DNA from: Flavobacteriaceae bacterium
GTDB lineage: Bacteria > Bacteroidota > Bacteroidia > Flavobacteriales > Flavobacteriaceae
Length of the DNA: 19,140 nucleotides
Direction: 5' to 3'
Assembly: GCA_013214425.1 (NCBI GenBank)
Contig: JABSPN010000017.1
Coordinates: 1 to 19,140, forward strand
The notes beneath the pieces are model-generated. The model was not told the DNA's origin. It saw only the letters and a list, made by a program, of their open reading frames with translations, and searched no databases. Positions 13,646-19,140 of the stretch are shown piece after piece. Each line of letters opens with the position of its first letter. Within the stretch, counting starts at the first letter, position 1. Made by a program: the position numbers and the translations under genes.

Positions 13646-14050
13646 ATGCTTTCTCGAAAAACAAAATACGGACTTAAAGCGATAAAATATCTGGCAGACC
13701 AAGGGATGGATACACCAGTATTGATATCAGAAATTTCAGAAAATGAGAACATACCTAAGAAGTTTTTAGAAGCCATCTTACTTCAGTTAAAAAACAATGG
13801 CTTTTTAGGTTCTAAAAAAGGAAAAGGAGGAGGATATTATCTGATCAAAGAGCCAGAAGATGTGACGCTAGCATCTCTAATTCGTGTTTTAGAAGGTCCT
13901 ATTGCGATGTTGCCATGTGTAAGTTTGAACTTTTATGAAAAGTGTAGTGATTGCGCAACAGAGGAAGAATGTTCTTTACATTTACTCATGTCTGAAGTTC
14001 GTGACAAAACCTTAGGTATCTTAGAAAATAAGACGGTCAAGGATTTATAA
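13646..14050 (+). CDS. Rrf2-family transcriptional regulator
   Basis: The 134-residue protein begins MLSRKTKYGLKAIKYLADQG, the standard Rrf2 N-terminus, so this start is firm. The winged helix-turn-helix spans about 1-75, with ISEISENENIPKKFLEAIL as recognition region and the wing GSKKGKGGGYYLIKEP (55-70). Four cysteines, C91, C100, C103 and C109, lie in the region where IscR and NsrR hold iron-sulfur clusters, so a redox or NO/iron sensor is possible; spacing differs from IscR. Target genes are unknown. The palindrome just upstream suggests autoregulation. It could also act on ctlX or argS nearby. Confidence 0.93.
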   Translation: MLSRKTKYGLKAIKYLADQGMDTPVLISEISENENIPKKFLEAILLQLKNNGFLGSKKGKGGGYYLIKEPEDVTLASLIRVLEGPIAMLPCVSLNFYEKCSDCATEEECSLHLLMSEVRDKTLGILENKTVKDL

Positions 14051-14091
14051 TAATTCCTCTTTTATTTTACCTTAATTTTTTAGTAATAAAT

Positions 14092-14099
14092 TATCTTTG
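14092..14099 (+). promoter_or_regulatory. -7 box of the argS promoter
   Basis: TATCTTTG matches TAnnTTTG exactly, 20 nt before the argS ATG at 14120. The 11-mer TTATCTTTGCC (14091-14101) occurs again before ffh at 16491-16501. No clean TTG lies 17-23 nt upstream; the region is T-rich. Confidence 0.6.
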
Positions 14100-14119
14100 C
14101 CTTCGCTAAAAAGTGAAAC

Positions 14120-15898
14120 ATGGATATACAACAGCATTTAGAGCAACAAGTAAAAGTTGCATTGCAAGAATTACATGAGGTCTCATTAGAATCGGTTGAA
14201 TTTCAAGCGACCAGGAAAGAATTTGAGGGCGATATTACTATTGTTGTGTTTCCAATGTTACGACAAGTAAAAACCAATCCAGTTCAATTGGGGGAAGCGA
14301 TTGGTAATTATCTGGTAGCAAATGTTTCAGAAGTTAAGGCATTTAATGTTGTTAAAGGATTTCTGAATTTAGTGATTGACGATTCAGTGTACCTGAACTT
14401 CTTTAATACAATTAAAGACGATGAAAATTTTGGCTGTGCTTCTCCTAAAGAAGGGGATAAAGCTGTAATGGTTGAATATTCTTCGCCAAACACGAATAAA
14501 CCACTTCACTTAGGACATATCAGAAATAATTTATTAGGATATGCAGTGGCTGAAATTATCAAAGCTTCAGGGAAAAAAGTATATAAAACACAAATCATTA
14601 ACGATAGAGGAATTCATATCTGTAAGTCGATGTTAGCCTGGCAACGATTTGGAAATGGAGAAACACCAGCATCCTCAGGATTAAAAGGTGATAAATTAGT
14701 AGGGAACTATTATGTGGCTTTTGATATAGCTTATAAGGAAGAAATCTCGAATTTAATTGCTCAAGGTAAAACTGAAGATGAAGCAAAAAAAGAAGCGCCA
14801 ATACTTCTTGAAGCGCAAGAAATGTTGCGTAAATGGGAAGCAGGAGATGAGGAGGTGGTTTCTTTATGGAAAACCATGAACCAATGGGTATATGACGGAT
14901 TTGAAGTAACCTATAAGAACCTTGGAGTAGATTTCGATTCTTATTATTATGAAAGTAATACCTATCTATTAGGGAAAGATAATATTGAAGAGGGGCTTGC
15001 CAAAGGCGTATTCTTTAAAAAAGAAGATGGGTCGGTTTGGTGTGATCTTTCTGATGAAGGCTTAGATGAAAAATTGGTGTTGCGTTCAGACGGTACAGCA
15101 GTTTATATGACACAAGATATTGGTACCGCCATTCAACGTGTAAAAGATAATGCAGATGTAGGCGGAATGATTTATACCGTTGGAAATGAACAAGACTATC
15201 ACTTCAAAGTACTCTTTTTAATCCTGAAAAAATTAGGCTATGATTGGGCTGACAATCTACATCACTTAAGTTATGGTATGGTAGATTTACCTAGCGGAAA
15301 AATGAAGAGTAGAGAAGGTACTGTTGTTGATGCAGACGATTTAATGGTAGAAATGACCAGTACAGCCAGAGAAATTTCTCAGGAATTAGGAAAGTTAGAC
15401 GGTTATTCGCAAGAGCAAAAAGAAGAATTATATAAAATAATCGGTTTAGGGGCATTAAAATATTACGTGCTTAAGGTAGACCCTAAAAAACGTATTTTAT
15501 TCGATCCAAAAGAGTCAGTTGATTTTAATGGTAACTCTGGTCCGTTCATTATGATGGCATATGTGAGAACTAAATCCATTTTAAGAAAAACAGATTTTGA
15601 TATCTCTCAAGAAGTGAAGGTTGGAGAAATTAATCCTAAGGAAAAACAGCTGATTAAACAACTTCAAAGTTATCCAGACGTAATACAATTGGCAGCTAAA
15701 AATCAAAACCCAGCTTTAATAGCAAATTATGTTTACGATTTTGTGAAAGATTATAATTCTTTTTATCAAAGTGTCTCTATTTTAGGGGAATCTGATTTGA
15801 ATATTAAAACTTTCAGAGTTCAGCTATCTAAAAAAGTAGGTGAAGTCATTAAAAATGCTTTCTCTTTACTAGGGATAAATGTTCCTGAACGTATGTAA
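14120..15898 (+). CDS. argS: Arginyl-tRNA synthetase
   Basis: ArgRS charges tRNA-Arg with arginine. The 592-residue class I enzyme has the N-terminal additional domain (about 1-105), the catalytic core with the HIGH motif as HLGH (130-133) after EYSSPNTNKP, and KMKSR (394-398) standing for KMSKS within GKMKSREGTVVDADDLM. SYGMVDLPSG and VRTKSILRK also fit ArgRS. The C-terminal anticodon-binding helical domain (about 475-592) ends GINVPERM, close to the LLGI..PERM end common in the family. KMSKS is often degenerate in ArgRS, so this is not a defect. It has its own promoter and a hairpin at its end. Confidence 0.98.
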   Translation: MDIQQHLEQQVKVALQELHEVSLESVEFQATRKEFEGDITIVVFPMLRQVKTNPVQLGEAIGNYLVANVSEVKAFNVVKGFLNLVIDDSVYLNFFNTIKDDENFGCASPKEGDKAVMVEYSSPNTNKPLHLGHIRNNLLGYAVAEIIKASGKKVYKTQIINDRGIHICKSMLAWQRFGNGETPASSGLKGDKLVGNYYVAFDIAYKEEISNLIAQGKTEDEAKKEAPILLEAQEMLRKWEAGDEEVVSLWKTMNQWVYDGFEVTYKNLGVDFDSYYYESNTYLLGKDNIEEGLAKGVFFKKEDGSVWCDLSDEGLDEKLVLRSDGTAVYMTQDIGTAIQRVKDNADVGGMIYTVGNEQDYHFKVLFLILKKLGYDWADNLHHLSYGMVDLPSGKMKSREGTVVDADDLMVEMTSTAREISQELGKLDGYSQEQKEELYKIIGLGALKYYVLKVDPKKRILFDPKESVDFNGNSGPFIMMAYVRTKSILRKTDFDISQEVKVGEINPKEKQLIKQLQSYPDVIQLAAKNQNPALIANYVYDFVKDYNSFYQSVSILGESDLNIKTFRVQLSKKVGEVIKNAFSLLGINVPERM

Positions 15899-15904
15899 AT
15901 GAAT

Positions 15905-15939
15905 GTCATGCTTAGCTTGTCTAAGCATTGACGATTTTT
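15905..15939 (+). terminator. Hairpin after argS, GTCAT-type repeat
   Basis: TGCTTAG (15909-15915) pairs perfectly with CTAAGCA (15921-15927) around CTTGT. GTCA (15905-15908) and TGAC (15929-15932) extend the stem with one bulged T. After GA comes TTTTT (15935-15939). It lies 6 nt after the argS stop and ends 7 nt before the next ATG at 15947. It shares a GTCATnCTnAGC core with the gltA terminator, so it looks like a copy of a dispersed repeat that serves as a terminator. Confidence 0.75.
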
Positions 15940-15946
15940 CAACTTC

Positions 15947-16411
15947 ATGAAGATAAGACCAGCCTTACATTCAGACCTCGATACTATCAGAAGTCTATTC
16001 TATGACGTGATCACTACCGTAAATGTAAATGATTATTCTCCGGAAGAAATCAAAGTATGGGCATCAGGTGCGGAAGATGTTGAACGGTGGAAAAAGAAGC
16101 TAAGTGATCAGGAGTTTTTTGTCTGTGAAATTTCCGAAGAAATAGTGGGTTTTACCTCATTACTTAACCAGAATTATATCGATCATTTATATGTAAGTCA
16201 GCATCATCAGGGTTTAGGAATTGCTTCAAAACTTTTGAGTTTTATTGAAAGTAAAGTAAAAGTTTATGGAACTCAAAAAGTTAAATCTGATGTCAGTATT
16301 ACAGCCAGGCCATTTTTTGAACATAAGGGCTATCAAGTAGTCAAAAGAAATGAAATTCAGCATAAGGGTGAGGTATTGATTAATTTTGACGTGATAAAGG
16401 AGTTGTCCTGA
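15947..16411 (+). CDS. GNAT-family N-acetyltransferase
   Basis: The 154-residue protein is a GNAT fold of the YafP-like sort: MKIRPALHSDLDTIRSLFYD (1-20), EEIVGFTSL strand (64-72), the acetyl-CoA motif A at about 79-97 with the pyrophosphate loop QHHQGLGIA (85-93), and SITARPFFEHKGYQVVKRNE (117-136) near the C-terminus. The substrate cannot be told from sequence. Its ATG is only 7 nt after the T-run of the argS hairpin, and I see no promoter between, so it is probably made by read-through from argS. No clear terminator follows; the ffh promoter lies downstream. Confidence 0.9.
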   Translation: MKIRPALHSDLDTIRSLFYDVITTVNVNDYSPEEIKVWASGAEDVERWKKKLSDQEFFVCEISEEIVGFTSLLNQNYIDHLYVSQHHQGLGIASKLLSFIESKVKVYGTQKVKSDVSITARPFFEHKGYQVVKRNEIQHKGEVLINFDVIKELS

Positions 16412-16468
16412 ATGTTTTATTTGTTGTTTCTCTCCTGAATAGATTGTTTATAAACTTGCTTCTTGTAC

Positions 16469-16499
16469 TTTGTTATTGCGGCTGATTCCATTATCTTTG
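16469..16499 (+). promoter_or_regulatory. Promoter of ffh, textbook Bacteroidota type
   Basis: TTTG (16469-16472), a 19-nt spacer and TATCTTTG (16492-16499) match the -33/-7 consensus exactly. Predicted transcription start is around 16503-16507, leaving about 20 nt of leader before the ATG at 16525. This is the cleanest promoter in the window. A 10-bp palindrome GTTTATAAAC lies at 16446-16455 just upstream. Confidence 0.8.
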
Positions 16500-16524
16500 C
16501 CATTCTTAAAATTGAAGTAAGTTT

Positions 16525-17856
16525 ATGTTTGATAATTTAAGTGATAAGTTAGATAAAGCACTACATGTCCTCAAAGGACATGGTAAGATTACTGAAGTAA
16601 ATGTTGCAGAGACATTAAAGGAAGTTCGTAGAGCTTTATTAGATGCCGATGTTAACTATAAAATTGCTAAAGAATTTACCAATAGAGTAAAAGAAAAAGC
16701 TTTAGGCTCAGATGTATTAACGACACTTCAACCAGGGCAATTAATGGTTAAAATCGTTAAAGACGAATTAACCGAATTAATGGGAGGAGAAACAGCTGGA
16801 ATTAATCTTTCAGGAACACCTTCTGTTATTTTAATGTCAGGTTTACAAGGATCTGGTAAAACAACTTTCTCTGGAAAATTGGCTAACTTCCTTAAAAACA
16901 AAAAAACAAAAAAGCCTCTTTTAGTTGCTTGTGATGTATACAGACCAGCAGCCATCGATCAGTTGCATGTAGTTGGAGAGCAAATAGGTGTTGAGGTATT
17001 TTCTGATAGAGGAAATAACGATCCGGTAGCAATTTCTCAAGCCGGTATTGCGTATGCAAAAGAGAACGGACATAATGTGGTGATTATCGATACGGCAGGG
17101 CGTTTAGCTGTTGATAATGAAATGATGACAGAGATTGCTAATATTCACAAAGCAATCCAACCACAGGAGACCTTATTTGTTGTAGACTCTATGACAGGGC
17201 AAGATGCCGTAAATACGGCAAAAGCCTTTAATGATATACTGAATTTTGACGGAGTGATCTTAACGAAATTAGATGGTGATACCAGAGGTGGAGCTGCTAT
17301 TTCAATTAAGTCTGTAGTCAATAAACCAATCAAGTTTATTGGAACAGGGGAGAAGATGGAGGCAATTGATGTATTCCATCCTTCACGTATGGCAGATCGT
17401 ATCCTGGGAATGGGAGATGTTGTTTCCTTAGTAGAAAGAGCACAGGAGCAATTTGATGAAGAAGAGGCTAGAAAACTTCAGAAGAAGATTGCTAAAAATC
17501 AATTTGGTTTTGACGATTTCAAAAAACAAATTCAGCAAATCAAGAAAATGGGTAACATGAAGGACTTAATGGGAATGATTCCAGGTGCTTCAAAAGCCTT
17601 GAAAGATGTAGATATAGATGATGATGCTTTTAAAGGAATTGAAGCAATGATCGATTCCATGACACTAGATGAACGAACCAAGCCTCATATTATTAACGCA
17701 AGTAGAAAGAAGAGAATTGCTAAAGGTTCTGGAACCTCAGTTCAGGAAGTAAACCAATTACTGAAGCAATTCAATCAGATGAGTAAGATGATGAAAATGA
17801 TGCAAGGTGGCGGAGGAAAAAATCTGATGAGGATGATGGGAGGAATGAAAAGATAA
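16525..17856 (+). CDS. ffh: Signal recognition particle protein Ffh (SRP54)
   Basis: Ffh binds signal sequences and 4.5S RNA and, with FtsY, targets ribosomes to SecYEG, whose SecY gene is also in this window. The 443-residue protein has the N domain (1-95), the GTPase G domain with P-loop GLQGSGKT (106-113), DVYRPAA (137-143), DTAGR (189-193) and TKLDGD (247-252), and a methionine-rich M domain (about 300-443) with MSKMMKMMQGGGG and a final MRMMGGMKR. All nucleotide motifs are intact. It has its own promoter and a stable hairpin after it. Confidence 0.98.
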   Translation: MFDNLSDKLDKALHVLKGHGKITEVNVAETLKEVRRALLDADVNYKIAKEFTNRVKEKALGSDVLTTLQPGQLMVKIVKDELTELMGGETAGINLSGTPSVILMSGLQGSGKTTFSGKLANFLKNKKTKKPLLVACDVYRPAAIDQLHVVGEQIGVEVFSDRGNNDPVAISQAGIAYAKENGHNVVIIDTAGRLAVDNEMMTEIANIHKAIQPQETLFVVDSMTGQDAVNTAKAFNDILNFDGVILTKLDGDTRGGAAISIKSVVNKPIKFIGTGEKMEAIDVFHPSRMADRILGMGDVVSLVERAQEQFDEEEARKLQKKIAKNQFGFDDFKKQIQQIKKMGNMKDLMGMIPGASKALKDVDIDDDAFKGIEAMIDSMTLDERTKPHIINASRKKRIAKGSGTSVQEVNQLLKQFNQMSKMMKMMQGGGGKNLMRMMGGMKR

Positions 17857-17868
17857 AAGAATACATGT

Positions 17869-17895
17869 GCGCTATCAGAAATGATAGCGCTCTTT
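17869..17895 (+). terminator. Hairpin terminator after ffh
   Basis: GCGCTATCA (17869-17877) pairs perfectly with TGATAGCGC (17882-17890) around a GAAA tetraloop. The following TCTTT is a poor T-tract, so termination may be partial and folD, starting at 17923, may be read from ffh. I found no clear TAnnTTTG box for folD. Confidence 0.65.
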
Positions 17896-17922
17896 AATTA
17901 TAGACAGCACAACAAATACAAC

Positions 17923-18798
17923 ATGAAACTATTAGACGGAAAAAAGACCAGTAACGACATCAAAGACGAGATTGCTGCAGAGGTGGCTAAAATGAAAGCT
18001 AATGGAGAGAAAGTGCCCCATTTAGCTGCAGTGATTGTTGGTAATGATGGTGCGAGTTTAACATATGTTGGGAGCAAAGTTAGAGCTTGTGAGCGGGTGG
18101 GATTTGAATCGACCTTAGTTCAACTTCCCAATACAACTAGTGAGGTTGAATTGTTAGACAAGATTGAAGAATTGAATAGCAATGATGATATCGATGGATT
18201 CATTATTCAATTGCCTTTACCACCACAAATCGATACCCAAAAAGTATTAATGGCTGTAGATCCTTCTAAAGACGTTGATGGGTTTCACCCTGAGAACTTC
18301 GGAAAAATGGCCTTAGACATGAGTACATTCATTCCAGCGACACCTTTTGGTATCTTAGAATTATTAGACCGTTATGGAGTTGAAACTCAAGGGAAGCACA
18401 CAGTTGTAATTGGTAGAAGTCATATCGTAGGAAGACCAATGAGTATTTTAATGGGGAGAAAAGGATTTCCTGGAAACTCTACTGTAACCTTAACACATAG
18501 TCACACTAAAAATATTACTCAAATTACAAGTCAAGCAGATATTATTATTACAGCTTTAGGGAGACCAAAATTCCTAAAGGCAGAAATGATCAAAGATGAT
18601 GCTGTTGTTATCGATGTGGGAATTACACGAGTCCCAGATGAAAATGCAAAACGAGGATATGTAATTACTGGTGATGTAGATTTTGAAAATGTGAGCAAGA
18701 AGACATCGTATATCACACCAGTTCCCGGCGGTGTAGGGCCAATGACCATAGCTATGTTATTAAAGAATACGCTTTTGGCTAGAGAAAGAAGGCGGTAA
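17923..18798 (+). CDS. folD: Bifunctional methylenetetrahydrofolate dehydrogenase/cyclohydrolase
   Basis: FolD interconverts 5,10-methylene-, methenyl- and 10-formyl-tetrahydrofolate with NADP. From the ATG at 17923 it has 291 residues beginning MKLLDGKK. An in-frame ATG at 17881 would add 14 residues but lies in the loop of the ffh hairpin, so it is rejected. Catalytic Tyr48 and Lys52 (SLTYVGSK), QLPLPPQI (97-104), DPSKDVDGFHPEN (113-125), the nucleotide motif IGRSHIVGRPM (163-173) and PVPGGVGPMTIAML (266-279) are all present. It ends before a terminator shared with the convergent gene. Confidence 0.97.
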   Translation: MKLLDGKKTSNDIKDEIAAEVAKMKANGEKVPHLAAVIVGNDGASLTYVGSKVRACERVGFESTLVQLPNTTSEVELLDKIEELNSNDDIDGFIIQLPLPPQIDTQKVLMAVDPSKDVDGFHPENFGKMALDMSTFIPATPFGILELLDRYGVETQGKHTVVIGRSHIVGRPMSILMGRKGFPGNSTVTLTHSHTKNITQITSQADIIITALGRPKFLKAEMIKDDAVVIDVGITRVPDENAKRGYVITGDVDFENVSKKTSYITPVPGGVGPMTIAMLLKNTLLARERRR

Positions 18799-18817
18799 AC
18801 TTTATTTATATAAACAT

Positions 18818-18847
18818 AAAAGCCCAAGATAAATCTTGGGCTTTTTT
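18818..18847. terminator. Bidirectional terminator between folD and the VOC gene
   Basis: AAGCCCAAGAT (18820-18830) and ATCTTGGGCTT (18833-18843) form a near-perfect stem followed on the + strand by TTTT (to 18847). On the minus strand the A-rich 5' flank (18815-18821, TAAAA) gives a short T-tract, so it can serve both folD and the convergent gene, which ends at 18866. Confidence 0.88.
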
Positions 18848-18865
18848 ATTGGGTTAATTATATGG

Positions 18866-19140
18866 CTACTTAGCAAATAACATGTCTAAATTTTTAAAAG
18901 CTTTAAATTCTAATGCGTTTCCAGATGGGTCATAAAAAAACATGGTAGCTTGTTCTCCTGCTTCCCCTTTAAATCTGATATAAGGCTCAATGACAAACTC
19001 TACTTGTTTTGCATGGAGTTGTTGAGCTAAACTATCAAAATCCTTCATGGTAAGTACAACACCGAAGTGTGGCACAGGAACTGCTTTTCCATCAACTGCA
19101 TTATGGTGAAGGTCTTGATTTTCTTCTTTTGGTTTATAAT
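18866..19140 (-). CDS. VOC-family (glyoxalase-fold) protein, C-terminal part only
   Basis: The minus-strand frame stays open from the window edge (first full codon at 19138) to TAG at 18866-18868, so 90 residues of the C-terminal half are visible and the start is outside. HHNAVDGKAVPVPHFGVVLT is followed by FVIEPYIRFKGEAGEQATMF and YDPSGNALEFKAF, the second beta-alpha-beta-beta-beta unit of the vicinal-oxygen-chelate fold. His in VPHFG and Glu in LEFKAF are likely metal ligands. The substrate is unknown. A GTG inside the frame at 19075 is an ordinary Val codon and not the start. Confidence 0.88.
   Translation of the reverse strand, partial: YKPKEENQDLHHNAVDGKAVPVPHFGVVLTMKDFDSLAQQLHAKQVEFVIEPYIRFKGEAGEQATMFFYDPSGNALEFKAFKNLDMLFAK

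Noticed and set aside
15299..15313. Loss of the KMSKS motif in ArgRS as a defect
   Set aside because: KMKSR-like degenerate forms are common in ArgRS, and the HIGH motif and the rest of the core are intact.
16446..16455. GTTTATAAAC palindrome upstream of the ffh promoter as an operator
   Set aside because: It is a 10-bp AT-rich palindrome that can occur by chance in such DNA; no nearby regulator or second copy supports it.
17881..17922. Earlier folD start at 17881
   Set aside because: The ATG straddles the loop of the ffh hairpin and the 14 extra residues are not part of FolD; MKLLDGKK at 17923 is the natural N-terminus.
1..19140. A new defence, mobile or biosynthetic system
   Set aside because: Every gene but the small exported protein at 12148 belongs to a known family, mostly housekeeping; no integrase, transposase, nuclease set or foreign-looking base composition is visible.

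Overview
The window is about two-thirds A+T. It reads as a chromosomal core region of a member of the Bacteroidota, most likely class Flavobacteriia. Four things support this: several genes are preceded by the Bacteroidota -7 promoter box TAnnTTTG (best case TTTG-N19-TATCTTTG before ffh); no start codon has a GGAGG-type Shine-Dalgarno core at a working distance; the L36 protein is the zinc-ligand-depleted form; and the protein sequences are of flavobacterial type. The genus cannot be read from the sequence.

Positions 1-7113 hold the distal spc operon and the alpha operon, all on the + strand: rpsH (3' end only), rplF, rplR, rpsE, rpmD, rplO, secY, infA, rpmJ, rpsM, rpsK, rpsD, rpoA and rplQ. 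They encode ribosomal proteins, the SecY translocon, IF-1 and the RNA polymerase alpha subunit. No adk or map lies between secY and infA. Most gaps are under 20 nt. The exceptions are the rpsM-rpsK gap (109 nt, with facing 7-bp-period repeats) and the rpsK-rpsD gap (77 nt, a nested hairpin that could be an S4 leader). A strong terminator after rplQ closes the block.

Positions 7207-15898 hold metabolic and arginine-related genes: carA, eno, gltA, an arginase, a small exported protein of unknown function, ctlX (amidinotransferase-fold hydrolase), an Rrf2-family regulator and argS. Hairpin terminators follow carA, eno, gltA, ctlX and argS, so these are mostly short units. Only arginase, the exported protein and ctlX look like an operon (37-nt gap, then a TAATG stop/start overlap). 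Carbamoyl phosphate synthesis, arginine hydrolysis, a citrulline/arginine-type hydrolase and arginyl-tRNA synthesis thus cluster around the TCA-entry enzyme citrate synthase.

Positions 15947-19140 hold a GNAT acetyltransferase, ffh (SRP GTPase), folD (one-carbon metabolism) and, convergent on the minus strand and cut by the window edge, a VOC (glyoxalase-fold) protein. A two-way terminator lies between the last two.

No RNA genes, insertion sequences, phage genes, CRISPR arrays or defence genes are visible, and no stretch over 300 bases lacks a gene. I found no new multi-gene system. The points most worth a second look are regulatory or repetitive: the Rrf2 palindrome, which may be both operator and terminator, with a nearly leaderless start; the rpsD leader hairpin; the heptad repeats between rpsM and rpsK; and a dispersed GTCAT-type hairpin repeat used at two gene ends.
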